DNA of 64,000 bases. Origin: Methylomagnum ishizawai (GTDB lineage Bacteria; Pseudomonadota; Gammaproteobacteria; Methylococcales; Methylococcaceae). The DNA lies in NCBI RefSeq assembly GCF_900155475.1, contig NZ_FXAM01000001.1, forward strand, positions 1,227,501 to 1,291,500, given 5' to 3'. The position numbers were made by a program, and so were the translations under genes. Below the pieces are notes generated by a model, which worked only from the letters and a program-made list of their open reading frames with translations, searched no databases and was not told the origin of the DNA. This document shows positions 7,272 through 15,244 of this stretch, piece after piece. Within the stretch, counting starts at the first letter, position 1, and each line of letters opens with the position of its first letter.

Positions 7272-8261
7272 TTATTCCCCTTGCTCGGCGGCTTTCTGCG
7301 CGTCGAAGTCGCGCAGGGTGGCTTCCCAGAGGGCTTTTTCGTCGTCGCCGGCGGCGGTGGCGAATATGCTGGGGGCGTCCTCGTCGGGGAGGATGTCGAG
7401 GTCGGTGGCGATGGCGCGGGTGATGGACATGATCCGCCCGAGCGCCTGGGCGATCACGGCGCGGCCATGCTCGGCCATGTGGTCGGTGTGGGTCGATTGG
7501 ACGGCGAGGCAGTCGCGGAGGGCCAGCGTGCCGATATCGGTGTAGATCGCGAGGACGGTCGCGTCGAGTGCCTCCACGGCGGCGCGGGCCTCGGCCAGGG
7601 GGTCGGGCGGGTTGTTCTTCTTTTCTTCCAGTTGGTCTTGCAGGCCCATGATCGTCTCGGCCTGTTTGGCGATGAAGCCGTCCTTGGCGGCGAGGTCGGC
7701 CCGTGCGCCCGCCGCCCGCGCTTCCTCCTGGGCGAGGCGGGCTTCGAGCGTGGCTTTTTCCTTGGCAGCGGCTTTCCTCTCTTTGGCCCGCTCCTCCGCC
7801 TGCATGTCGATGATTCGCAGCAAGGCGGATTTATCGCCACTTTCGGCGGCTTCCTGGGCTTGCGCCTTGATTTCGTCGGGCAACTTCCGAAGGAGGCGCT
7901 TGTCATCTCGAAGCACGCCGAGGCGGTTCAATGCGTCGTGCGCCTTGTCACCGAATTCTTCAAAGGTCTTGATTTCCTCGTAAACGACGCTCGGGCTGGT
8001 ATCGAGGGCGTTCTCCAGGTACTCAGAAAAATTTTTCGCGCCGCGAAAGATTCCAGGTTCGATCTCAATAGGTATGTGCTTGAAAAGCTTACGATCTTGT
8101 ATTTCCTTGAGGATTTTTATTTCCGCGACCGCGAAAAATTTCCTAGCCCCCCCGGCCAGCATCGCCTGTCCATGAAGCTGGTTGGCTATGGCGCTTAGCT
8201 GGCTGGTGGCGGGGGTTTCTGGTTCGATGACTTGGGGCGTCACGTCGATGATCTGGTTCAT
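7272..8261 (-). CDS. early phage protein with central coiled coil
   Basis: 329 residues, starting MNQIIDVTPQ at 8,261; the ATG overlaps the stop of the 8,258 gene (ATGA). The N-terminal part (20-130) is ordered, and a long alanine/glutamate/arginine coiled coil spans about 150-240 (QAEERAKERKAAAKEKATLEAR). The C-terminal 80 residues are helical. Its place just before the transposase matches unassigned proteins in BcepMu-like phages. It could regulate or assist transposition; no domain is recognised with confidence. Confidence 0.7.
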   Translation of the reverse strand: MNQIIDVTPQVIEPETPATSQLSAIANQLHGQAMLAGGARKFFAVAEIKILKEIQDRKLFKHIPIEIEPGIFRGAKNFSEYLENALDTSPSVVYEEIKTFEEFGDKAHDALNRLGVLRDDKRLLRKLPDEIKAQAQEAAESGDKSALLRIIDMQAEERAKERKAAAKEKATLEARLAQEEARAAGARADLAAKDGFIAKQAETIMGLQDQLEEKKNNPPDPLAEARAAVEALDATVLAIYTDIGTLALRDCLAVQSTHTDHMAEHGRAVIAQALGRIMSITRAIATDLDILPDEDAPSIFATAAGDDEKALWEATLRDFDAQKAAEQGE

Positions 8262-8644
8262 TCGGGCTTCTCCTGGGTTTGTTTCCGGGGTTCTCCGAAC
8301 GGGGTATCGCCGAAGATGTCGTTCCAAAACTGGGTGGCTCGTTTATTCCGCTCCTTGGCGGTAAAAACGGTGATATCCCATTCCTCTCCATGCCAACCCT
8401 CGTCGCCCATCTTTCTCGCGGTGACATCGACCGCCATTTTGAAAAAGTGACTGAGGTACACCCGCCCGTCCGGCGTCAGGTTCAAAAACCCGGTGGCCAC
8501 CATGCGGCCCACATCGCCAGTGGCCTGTCGGTGGCTGATGCGTAGGGCTTTCGCTATCTCTTCGGTGCCGACGCGGGCGTGGTCGCTGGTGACGGCGACA
8601 TATCGCAGGATTTCAAAAATCCGCTTGGTTTCGGTGAGTTGCAT
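8258..8644 (-). CDS. winged-helix DNA-binding protein
   Basis: 128 residues. Residues 5-65 look like a winged helix: RIFEILRYVAVTS, then VGTEEIAKALRISHRQATGDVGRMVATGFLNL and a beta wing (DGRVYLSHFF). The pattern resembles IclR/MarR-type HTH segments. It is the second gene of the leftward early operon, after the Ner-like gene, and overlaps the next start. It probably regulates early or lysogenic transcription. The C-terminal 30 residues are charged and disordered. Confidence 0.7.
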   Translation of the reverse strand: MQLTETKRIFEILRYVAVTSDHARVGTEEIAKALRISHRQATGDVGRMVATGFLNLTPDGRVYLSHFFKMAVDVTARKMGDEGWHGEEWDITVFTAKERNKRATQFWNDIFGDTPFGEPRKQTQEKPE

Positions 8645-8703
8645 CGCTATTCCTCGGATTCATTGGTGGTCATGGGTTTCTAACGTTCTGGGCTGTTTCT
8701 GAA

Positions 8704-9078
8704 TTAGGCATTGTTCGGCTGTTCGATAGGGGTTCCGGGTTTTTCCGGTGTGGTAGAGTTACCCCTACGTCCACCAACTTCCTTCCGCCCGCTAATGGGT
8801 TGGCCGTTCCCGTCGTAGCGGGAGGGCCAGATTTCCCAGGGCTTCACGCCGATAGCTTCCGCGATCAGGCGTTGCCCATGGGGCCAAGGGCCGCGCAGGC
8901 AGTTGCCCAGCGCCGTCCTTATATAGCCGTGGTGGATCGATAACCGGCTCAAGCTCCACTTCTCCGGGGTCTTGCGGAGCGCGGCCACGATGTCGGCCCG
9001 GTGCCAATCCGTCACAATTTTTTTGTGACTTATTTCCCTATCGCGTAGGGTTTTTTTCGTATTTACTGGTGTCTTCAT
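8704..9078 (-). CDS. ner: Ner-like regulator (Nlp family HTH)
   Basis: 124 residues. Residues 24-87 match the Ner/Nlp HTH family: DWHRADIVAALRKTPEKWSL, HHGYIRTALGNCL, WPHGQRLIAEAIGVKPWEIWPSRY. In Mu, Ner represses early and repressor promoters to steer toward lytic growth. It is the first gene of the leftward early operon, divergent from the repressor at 9,163 across 84 bp holding repeated CATAT motifs. The C-terminal 35 residues are low complexity. Confidence 0.85.
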   Translation of the reverse strand: MKTPVNTKKTLRDREISHKKIVTDWHRADIVAALRKTPEKWSLSRLSIHHGYIRTALGNCLRGPWPHGQRLIAEAIGVKPWEIWPSRYDGNGQPISGRKEVGGRRGNSTTPEKPGTPIEQPNNA

Positions 9079-9090
9079 GGCGATAAAGCT

Positions 9091-9152
9091 TAGTCATATG
9101 TGGATGTCGAGTCAAGCACATATGGATGTTATGGCTCGCATATCTGAATGGA
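9091..9152. promoter_or_regulatory. divergent early/repressor operator region
   Basis: Between the Ner-like and repressor genes lie three related direct repeats: CATATGTGGATG (from 9,095), CATATGGATG (from 9,119) and CATATCTGAATG (from 9,139), spaced about 20-24 bp. Such iterated sites next to a repressor gene are typical operators. Which protein binds (repressor or Ner) cannot be told from sequence. Confidence 0.5.
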
Positions 9153-9162
9153 GATTGTGGGG

Positions 9163-9687
9163 ATGACAGCTACAGCAAGAAAATCAATGCCTTACATGGG
9201 CGATGAGCAACCAAAAACGAAGGTCGGACAGGGGTCTCCGTTCCTTTCTGATCTTGGTTCGCGCATAAATGAAGTGGCCGCAAAGGTAGGTGGCGCGAAA
9301 GTTCTTGCAGATATGGCTGGAATATCCGAGTCACAAATGCACCGCTACATCGCTGGAACCAGCGAGGCCACGGTGAGCAAATTGGTCGCTATTGCCAAAT
9401 ATGGTGGCGTCTCGGTTGCATGGTTGACCGGGGAAAGGCCAGTGAAAGAGCAGATTGCCACTGACCGTTTGGAGATAGCCTTGGATTTGCCGCGCTTGAT
9501 GGATGCGGTGGAAACGGTGGAGGCGGGGTTACAAGCCGCGCACCGGAATATGAAGCCCCGGCCCAAGGCCGAACTGGTGGCGCTGGTTTATCAAGCCCTG
9601 GAAGAAGAGGACACGCCGACCAAACTGCTGCGCTTGGTCAAGGACGTGATCGCCCGGACACAACAACAATCCGAGAATGCCCTATGA
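9163..9687 (+). CDS. phage repressor, XRE-type HTH
   Basis: 174 residues. The HTH domain is at about 25-85 (FLSDLGSRINEVAAKVGGAK, VLADMAGISESQMHRYIAG, LVAIAKYGGVSVAWLTGE); the tail is helical and acidic. This is the layout of the BcepMu-type lysogeny repressor, divergent from the early operon. I take the ATG at 9,163 because GGAG lies 9 nt upstream; the ATG at 9,148 is possible. Its ATGA overlap with the next gene indicates a two-gene immunity unit. Confidence 0.8.
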   Translation: MTATARKSMPYMGDEQPKTKVGQGSPFLSDLGSRINEVAAKVGGAKVLADMAGISESQMHRYIAGTSEATVSKLVAIAKYGGVSVAWLTGERPVKEQIATDRLEIALDLPRLMDAVETVEAGLQAAHRNMKPRPKAELVALVYQALEEEDTPTKLLRLVKDVIARTQQQSENAL

Positions 9688-10391
9688 AGGAAGAAGATAA
9701 GGAAGCAATTGCCAGGCTGATTCAGGAGACATCCGAATCCGCCCTGCCTGCGAACGAACCCAGCGCCAAGCCCAAAGCGCCACGAAGCCGGAAGAAAAAG
9801 GAGCCCGTGATTGCCGTGAACGGGAACGGCAATCAAGTCGCGGGGGGCGATATCAACAACACCACTCATATCCGTGTGGCGGGCAGCAGCCGCCCCAAGA
9901 TCGAAGTGCTACCGCCGCCCGGTAGTATCGGTGCCAACCCGTTACTACGTGTGCGAATCGACGACCTTTTCAAACAGATCAACGATTTCCGTCATAAGCG
10001 GTTGGGGAAAAGCTTTAGGTTCAGTGGGATTCATGGCGATCTTGCCAAAGCTTTTGGTTTGAAAAGCAAGGAGTGGAGGCAAATATGGCTATGGCAGGAA
10101 TCCCGAGCCGACGAGGTGATCGCGTGGCTCGAAGCCAAGCGGGACAACACCCAGCAAGGGCGGATCGAAAAGGCGGCGCGAGGTGAAGGCTATCGCCATA
10201 CGCGCCCGCATTTATTCCGCATCGAAAAGGAATGCCTGGAAAAGCTGGGGTGGGATGGTTCGTCGCCGGAGGTGCGGGCGATGCGCTACCGGATGATCGG
10301 CAAGGAGTCCAGGGCGGATATGAGCTACAACGAATTAGCCCGCTGGGTTGCTTACGTGCAGGAAGAAGTGAAGCGGTTTCATGGGGAATGA
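9684..10391 (+). CDS. phage protein with NGNGNQVAGGDIN motif
   Basis: 235 residues, coupled to the repressor (overlap of 4 bp). An N-terminal basic, proline-rich linker (20-48) precedes the short motif VNGNGNQVAGGDINN, a beta turn motif seen in several phage and conflict-system proteins. The C-terminal part (90-235) is helical and basic, with repeated KEWRQIWLWQ/EEVKRF-type segments that may bind DNA. Not assigned. Co-transcription with the repressor suggests a role in lysogeny or superinfection exclusion. Confidence 0.65.
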   Translation: MKEEDKEAIARLIQETSESALPANEPSAKPKAPRSRKKKEPVIAVNGNGNQVAGGDINNTTHIRVAGSSRPKIEVLPPPGSIGANPLLRVRIDDLFKQINDFRHKRLGKSFRFSGIHGDLAKAFGLKSKEWRQIWLWQESRADEVIAWLEAKRDNTQQGRIEKAARGEGYRHTRPHLFRIEKECLEKLGWDGSSPEVRAMRYRMIGKESRADMSYNELARWVAYVQEEVKRFHGE

Positions 10392-10430
10392 TCGGCGCTG
10401 ATGTTTGTTGCAATAATCGAGGGGGGAAAT

Positions 10431-10751
10431 ATGGCGAACAAAGCTTTTTGTGGCTTGCTGGTTTGGGGATTGTTGGTTGGGGTGGCCCATGCCGAGTACG
10501 AGCATACGATTGTCTCCGGGAATTGGATCGGCTGTGTGAGTAAGGATGCCTATGAAAAACTGGTTGGATTCGCGGTTGCCAAGGATATGGAAGCCGGAGC
10601 GCGGATGATGATGTCGGGCCAATGCACGATGTTGCAGGCGGGTACCACGGTTTATTTGGCGGATGTGGAAATATTCAGCGGGTCGATAGGCATCCGGGTA
10701 CGGGGCCAGACGCAAACAATCTGGACGGCCCGCGAAGCGGTAAGCCGATAG
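10431..10751 (+). CDS. small secreted prophage protein
   Basis: 106 residues with a clear signal peptide (MANKAFCGLLVWGLLVGVAHA, cleavage likely after AHA). The mature part is about 85 residues with two cysteines (GC at the start, QC in the middle), probably disulfide-bonded, and beta-rich. Start at 10,431 after a GGGGGG ribosome site, not at 10,401. An exported lysogen-expressed protein beside the repressor may be a lysogenic conversion factor; function unknown. Confidence 0.65.
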   Translation: MANKAFCGLLVWGLLVGVAHAEYEHTIVSGNWIGCVSKDAYEKLVGFAVAKDMEAGARMMMSGQCTMLQAGTTVYLADVEIFSGSIGIRVRGQTQTIWTAREAVSR

Positions 10752-10791
10752 TCTCGATCCGGCCCGGCCTTGAAATAGAAAGGGGCACATC

Positions 10792-10998
10792 ATGGCGGTA
10801 GATAGCAATGATCCACTAGCAATGCGGAAGCGGAAGCTAAAAGACATGATCGACCAAGCCGACAATCCGAAGACGTTGGATGCCGTCCAAAACGATCTTG
10901 AAAGGGATGAACAGTACAGGGAGCTAAAGCGGGAGATGGCGGACTTGCGCCGCCAGGTGCAGGGGCAGCAGACCCAGCGGGTCCGCCATGCCGCATGA
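10792..10998 (+). CDS. small coiled-coil phage protein
   Basis: 68 residues, highly charged and almost entirely helical (MRKRKLKDMIDQADNPKTLD, then ELKREMADLRRQVQ). Not recognised. A GGGG site precedes the ATG. It lies in the repressor-side accessory cluster. Confidence 0.55.
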   Translation: MAVDSNDPLAMRKRKLKDMIDQADNPKTLDAVQNDLERDEQYRELKREMADLRRQVQGQQTQRVRHAA

Positions 10999-11061
10999 TG
11001 GCAATCAGGCCACGTCCGGCGCAACGTAAATAGTTACATTGCGGCGCGGGGAGGAATATGC

Positions 11062-11295
11062 ATGGGCGAAGAATTCAAGGCGGCGCTCGACGTGCTGGTC
11101 GACCACCTGGGGACGGGCCTCGCGCCCGAGCGCCTCGCGGCGATGCTATTGGAGGCCTACCCGCCCCAGGAAGGCGAAGGCCCGGAGGATGCGCTGGGCA
11201 GGCTCCAGGCCGAGTTCGACGAACTGTGCGAGGGGCTGATCGGCTCCGTGATGGGGCCGGAAGAGGGTTTTGGTGTGGATGGCCGCACCGGCTAA
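11062..11295 (+). CDS. small acidic phage protein
   Basis: 77 residues, acidic and helical, with a strong GGGGAGGA ribosome site. The ATG at 11,062 is chosen over one at 11,058 in another frame, whose product is arginine/glycine-rich and looks like a shadow. No family recognised. Confidence 0.5.
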   Translation: MGEEFKAALDVLVDHLGTGLAPERLAAMLLEAYPPQEGEGPEDALGRLQAEFDELCEGLIGSVMGPEEGFGVDGRTG

Positions 11296-11312
11296 TTCAT
11301 CTGGGAGATTCA

Positions 11313-11633
11313 ATGCAAAGCGATCACGAAGTTATCGAAAGGGCAATGGACATCCTTACGTCGGTGGTCAATGTTTCCACCGGCCTGAGCCATCCGCTGG
11401 ACGAGGCCAGGGCCAAGGAATTATTCAGGGCGCTCCATCGGCGCTCCGTCGATCTCGGGTATCAAGAAATCCACGACCAAGCCATCAAGCGTTCGTGGCC
11501 GGAAAGGCACGCGGCGGCGCTTGCGAAACTCGCGGAAAAAATCGGCAATGGAGGCGCGGTGCGAATCAGGCACCCGAGGGATTGGGGTGAGCCGACCGTC
11601 GACAGGATATTTTCCGAGTTGGGCAGGGCTTAA
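11313..11633 (+). CDS. hypothetical phage protein
   Basis: 106 residues beginning MQSDHEVIERAMDIL, with GGGAG upstream. Helical first part; the tail has HPRDWGEPTVDRIFSEL. No family recognised. The upstream extension of this frame overlaps the 11,062 gene and is discarded. Its end converges on the 11,630 minus-strand gene with a 4-bp overlap. Confidence 0.55.
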   Translation: MQSDHEVIERAMDILTSVVNVSTGLSHPLDEARAKELFRALHRRSVDLGYQEIHDQAIKRSWPERHAAALAKLAEKIGNGGAVRIRHPRDWGEPTVDRIFSELGRA

Positions 11634-11887
11634 TCGGCCTGCAAATCCGTCTCCCATTGCCCAACAAAGAAAAAGAGATCGTCGCGGAGCGCGTCGGTGC
11701 CGCCATGTGCGGCCGCGAACCCGGCGTCCCCGACTGCCCTTTTATAATCGGCGGCGGCAAGACAAACCTTTTCGCCGACGCCCAGGTCCGCATCCTGTAG
11801 CGCGAGCGCCCTTTCGGTCCTCCGGGGTTGGGATTGGCCCGATTGCGGGAATTCGGGGGCGGTATCGGTGCGGTTCGGATTGGCCAT
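11630..11887 (-). CDS. hypothetical small phage protein
   Basis: 85 residues starting MANPNRTDTAPEF. The C-terminal half (AAADYKRAVGDAGFAAAHGG, DDLFFFVGQWETDL) is protein-like; the N-terminal 25 residues are proline/glutamine-rich. No family recognised. It lies alone on the minus strand between two rightward blocks. Confidence 0.4.
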   Translation of the reverse strand: MANPNRTDTAPEFPQSGQSQPRRTERALALQDADLGVGEKVCLAAADYKRAVGDAGFAAAHGGTDALRDDLFFFVGQWETDLQAD

Positions 11888-12114
11888 GGGGGGACTCCAA
11901 AAGGCTGGGATGTGCCGCCCAAATCATACCCCGTCCGCCGCCGATGTCATCCTTCCGCGAAACCGCCCCGTAGCGCCGGAATCCCCGTCCCCGCACCCGT
12001 CGCCCCACTCGACCGCCCACCCGGCTTTATAAAGCCTCCCTGACGCATTCCCGGCTATCCCATCCCCGTCTCGGGATGCTAGCATTCCCCCTCCCATCCC
12101 CCCGTTCCCCCATG

Positions 12115-12160
12115 CGCTGAAACGGTTCAGCGCCTCAACCGTTGCCATGCCGCCTATGAT
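12115..12160 (+). promoter_or_regulatory. late promoter in front of the protease gene
   Basis: Palindrome CGCTGAAACGGTTCAGCG at 12,115-12,132 and -10 TATGAT at 12,155-12,160, i.e. 22 bp apart as in the other copies. The predicted start is about 12,167, one base before the ATG at 12,168. The 11,888-12,114 stretch upstream is C-rich and holds no gene that I can support. Confidence 0.7.
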
Positions 12161-12167
12161 GCGGTCC

Positions 12168-13349
12168 ATGGCAACCCAATCCAGAAAGACACTCATCGCG
12201 GCGCTCACGGTGGCCGTCCCGGCCCCGGATGGCTCCATGCAGATTTTCCCCGCCGGGCAATTCGACGCCCCGCGCGGATCGCTGCTCGGTGCCGGTCCCT
12301 GGCGGCTGGACGCCGCCGCCGCCACCGCGCTCATCGCCCGAATCGGGGCGCTCAGCAACGATATCCTGATCGACTACGACCACGAATCGATCCAGGAGGA
12401 CGCCAAGCCGCCTATCCTCGCGGCGGGTTGGCTCGCCCGCGACGGCTTCGAGTGGCGCGAGGGCGAGGGGCTGTTCCACCGCTCGCCGACCTGGACGCCC
12501 GTCGCCGCCCAGCGCATCGCGGACGGCGAACTCCGCTACGTCTCCGCCGTTTTCCCCTACGACCGCGCGACCGGCCATCCGCTGGACATCATCAGCGTGG
12601 CCGTGACCAATTCCCCCGGCCTCGACGGGATGCAGCCCCTGGTGGCGGCATTGTCGGCGCGGCTGGCCGAAACCCCCGCTCTAAACCCGAACCCGGACAC
12701 ATCTATGGATGAACTCCTCGAACAGTTGCGTTGGATGCTGAGCCTGCCGCTCTCGTCCGGCGCGACGGAAATCCTCGCCGAACTCCAAAAGCTGATCGAC
12801 AAGATCAAGGGGGACGGCGAGGTCGCGGCCACGGGCCGCGCCAACCTCCTGGTCTATATCGCCGCCTTGAAAGCCTTGGTGGGCGAGCAAACCGCCGCCC
12901 TGGCCGCGCTCAAGACCGGCCAGCCCGACCCGACCCGGTACGCCCCCGTCGCCCTGGTGCAGGAGCTACAGGCCGAGGTGCGGGCGCTCCGCCAGGAAGG
13001 CACCGCCGCCGAGGCCGGGCGCGTCCTGGAGGCCGCGTTGTCCGTCGGCAAATGCGCCACCCCGGCCAAGCGGACCTACGCCAATTCGCTGGCGGGGCTG
13101 GACACCGAGGGCAAGGCCATCCCCGGCGCGGTCCCGAACGTGGCCGCGCTCCGCGCCTACCTGGATTCGGAGGAACCGCTCGCCGCCCTGGGCGGTAGCC
13201 AGACCGGCGGCAAACAACCGGAAGGCGACGGCCAGCCCGGCCAACCCAACGCCACCGAATTGGCGGCATGCCGGATGATGGGGCTGAGCCCCGAACAATA
13301 TAAGGTCGGAAAAGCCGACCTGGCCAAACGGTTCGGAGGTGTGAAATGA
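12168..13349 (+). CDS. Mu gpI-like capsid protease/scaffold
   Basis: 393 residues. The N-terminal protease domain (about 1-170) matches Mu-like protease I: IFPAGQFDAPRG, ILIDYDHESI (catalytic-region histidine and acid), AAGWLARDGFEWREGEGLF, ELRYVSAVFPYD, ISVAVTNSPGL. The C-terminal region (180-390) is a helical scaffold ending with MMGLSPEQYKVGKADLAKRFGG. In Mu, gene I also starts a late operon. The start is set at 12,168, since the ATG at 12,147 lies upstream of the -10. Overlaps the next ATG by 4 bp. Confidence 0.85.
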   Translation: MATQSRKTLIAALTVAVPAPDGSMQIFPAGQFDAPRGSLLGAGPWRLDAAAATALIARIGALSNDILIDYDHESIQEDAKPPILAAGWLARDGFEWREGEGLFHRSPTWTPVAAQRIADGELRYVSAVFPYDRATGHPLDIISVAVTNSPGLDGMQPLVAALSARLAETPALNPNPDTSMDELLEQLRWMLSLPLSSGATEILAELQKLIDKIKGDGEVAATGRANLLVYIAALKALVGEQTAALAALKTGQPDPTRYAPVALVQELQAEVRALRQEGTAAEAGRVLEAALSVGKCATPAKRTYANSLAGLDTEGKAIPGAVPNVAALRAYLDSEEPLAALGGSQTGGKQPEGDGQPGQPNATELAACRMMGLSPEQYKVGKADLAKRFGGVK

Positions 13350-13762
13350 CGGCGCTGGCGGCAGAACGCAATACCCCGCAGTTGGACGAAGGCATCTACG
13401 GCCAGCCGGTCAAGGCATCCGTAAAAATCTACAAGGGTGGCTTGGTGGTGGCCAGCGCGGGCTATGCCGCGCCGGGCACGGCCGCCACCGGCCTGATCGC
13501 CCTGGGCCGGGCCGAGGAAACGGTCGACAACTCCTCCGGAGGCAATGGCGACAAGAACATCCGCATCCGCCCCGGAGTCTTCCGGTTCGGGAATTCGGCG
13601 TCCGCGGACGCCATCGCCCAGGCCGATGCCGGGGCCGATTGCTATATCGTCGACGATCAAACGGTCGCCAAAACCAACGGCTCGGGCACCCGGAGTCGCG
13701 CCGGGAAAATCCACAGTGTGGATTCCCTGGGCGTGTGGGTGTTGATCGGCCTCGGCAACTAA
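13346..13762 (+). CDS. capsid decoration protein-like (DUF2190 type)
   Basis: 138 residues, mostly small residues and beta strands (KIYKGGLVVASAGYA, NIRIRPGVFRF, SLGVWVLIGLG), with the look of small head decoration/cement proteins. Mu-like phages often carry such a gene between protease and major head genes. ATGA overlap with the protease gene. The family call is from position and pattern. Confidence 0.65.
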   Translation: MTALAAERNTPQLDEGIYGQPVKASVKIYKGGLVVASAGYAAPGTAATGLIALGRAEETVDNSSGGNGDKNIRIRPGVFRFGNSASADAIAQADAGADCYIVDDQTVAKTNGSGTRSRAGKIHSVDSLGVWVLIGLGN

Positions 13763-13775
13763 AGGAGCACCCTCA

Positions 13776-14684
13776 ATGCAAATCACGCCCGATACCCTTG
13801 CCACCCTCAACAACGGGTTCAACGCCGCCTTCTTGCAGGGCTTCAACGCCATCGGCTCGCAAGGCAACCAATACCAGCAGGTTTGTATGGAGGTGTCATC
13901 CTCCCATCGCCTGGAGAACTATGGCTGGATGAAGGATTTGCCCGGTGTCCGCGAGTGGATCGGCCCGCGCTTGATCAACAACCTGGAAGCCACCGGCTAC
14001 CAGATCGTCAACAAGGACTGGGAGCATACGTTGGGCATCAAGCGCCCAGACATCGAGGACGACATCCTCGGCGTGTTCACGCTGGCGGTTCAACAGCAGG
14101 GCGATATCGTCGGCCGCCACCCGAACGAACTGGTGTTTGCGCAGACCTTGCTCAAGGGATTCACGACCACAGGATTCGACGGCCAGTATTTCTTCGATAC
14201 CGACCATATCGGCTATGACGTCAATGGCGCGGAAACCTCCTGGAGCAACGCCGGTGGCGGTTCGGGCAGTCCATGGTTCCTGTTGGACTTGTCGCGCACC
14301 TTCATGCGCCCCCTGGTGTTCCAGATGCGCCGCGCACCCGAGTTCACCCCGCTGGTCAGCCCCTCCGACCCGAACGTGTTCCACATGAACGAGTTCCTGT
14401 ACGGGGTCTATGCCCGGTACGCCGCCGGGTTCGGGTTCCACCAGTTGGCCTATGGTTCCAAACAAACCCTCGACGCCGCCGCTTATGCCGCCGCCCGCAC
14501 CGCCCTGGGTACCCAATATCGCCCGGACGGCTCGGCCTTGGCGGTGCGGGGCACCCACCTCGTGGTGGGGCCGGGCAACGAAGCGGCGGCCAGGCGCATC
14601 CTGCTCGCAGAGCGGGATGCCGCTGGCGCGACCAACATCTGGCAAGGTACCGCCGAGCCGTTGATCGTTCCGCAACTCGGATAA
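13776..14684 (+). CDS. major head protein, Mu gpT family
   Basis: 302 residues, the usual length for gpT. Family segments: LENYGWMKDLPGVREWIGPR near residue 48, then GYQIVNKDWEHTLGIKRPDIEDD, QTLLKGFTTTGFDGQYFFDTDH, and a C-terminal GTHLVVGPGNEAAARRIL. It builds the icosahedral shell; unlike many phages, Mu-like gpT is cleaved little or not at all. Strong AAGGAG ribosome site upstream, suiting the most abundant head protein. Confidence 0.92.
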   Translation: MQITPDTLATLNNGFNAAFLQGFNAIGSQGNQYQQVCMEVSSSHRLENYGWMKDLPGVREWIGPRLINNLEATGYQIVNKDWEHTLGIKRPDIEDDILGVFTLAVQQQGDIVGRHPNELVFAQTLLKGFTTTGFDGQYFFDTDHIGYDVNGAETSWSNAGGGSGSPWFLLDLSRTFMRPLVFQMRRAPEFTPLVSPSDPNVFHMNEFLYGVYARYAAGFGFHQLAYGSKQTLDAAAYAAARTALGTQYRPDGSALAVRGTHLVVGPGNEAAARRILLAERDAAGATNIWQGTAEPLIVPQLG

Positions 14685-14696
14685 GGAGACGCCATC

Positions 14697-14894
14697 ATGC
14701 CGATCAGAATCACCAGCAAGCGCGATGGGTTCCGCCGGTGCGGCGTGGCCCATCCGGCCACCCCGACCGAGTATCCCGCCGACCGGTTCACCAACGAGCA
14801 GATCGCGAGGCTGCGGGCCGAGCCGATGTTGTTTGTCGAGATCATTCCCGACGAGGCTGGCACCCCGGCCAAACACAAGGAAGTCACGAAATGA
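14697..14894 (+). CDS. FluMu N-terminal-domain small head protein
   Basis: 65 residues: MPIRITSKRDGFRRCGVAH, then YPADRFTNEQIARLRAEPMLFVEII. This is the short FluMu_N (HI1506-like) type found after gpT in Mu-like prophages. AAGGAGA ribosome site. Exact role unknown. Stop overlaps the next ATG. Confidence 0.75.
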   Translation: MPIRITSKRDGFRRCGVAHPATPTEYPADRFTNEQIARLRAEPMLFVEIIPDEAGTPAKHKEVTK

Positions 14895-15244
14895 CCATGG
14901 AGGCGCAGCGCCCCGACCGGGCATTCTCCTTCGTCCAGGTCGACGGGCTGGGGCGGTTGATGGTCGTCGCCGCGACCGCCCATCCCGTGGACGCGAGCGG
15001 CACGATAGCGGTGGGCGGGACGCCCCAGGCGCTGCTACCGGCGAATCCCGCCCGGCGCGGGGCCTGGGTGCAGAACCTATCGGCGGGCGACCTGTGGCTC
15101 AGCGATGTCGGGGCCGCCGCCGCCGCGCCGCCGGCGCTCAAGCTCGTGCCCGGAGCCTATTACGAGTGGCCCTATCCCACGGATGGCGCGGTATCGGTTT
15201 TCGGGGCCACCACCGGACAGGCGTATTCGGCGAGGGAATGGTGA
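14891..15244 (+). CDS. hypothetical head-region protein
   Basis: 117 residues starting MTMEAQRPDRAF at 14,891 (ATGA overlap). Beta-rich, with ARRGAWVQNLSAGDLWLSD and GAYYEWPYPTDGAVSVFG, a pattern of small virion surface or decoration proteins in Mu-like phages. No named family. Overlaps the next start by one base (TGATG). Confidence 0.65.
   Translation: MTMEAQRPDRAFSFVQVDGLGRLMVVAATAHPVDASGTIAVGGTPQALLPANPARRGAWVQNLSAGDLWLSDVGAAAAAPPALKLVPGAYYEWPYPTDGAVSVFGATTGQAYSAREW

Noticed and set aside
11058-11312. N-terminal extension of the 11,313 gene
   Set aside because: It runs out of frame through the 11,062 gene and is arginine/glycine-rich; the ATG at 11,313 has its own ribosome site.
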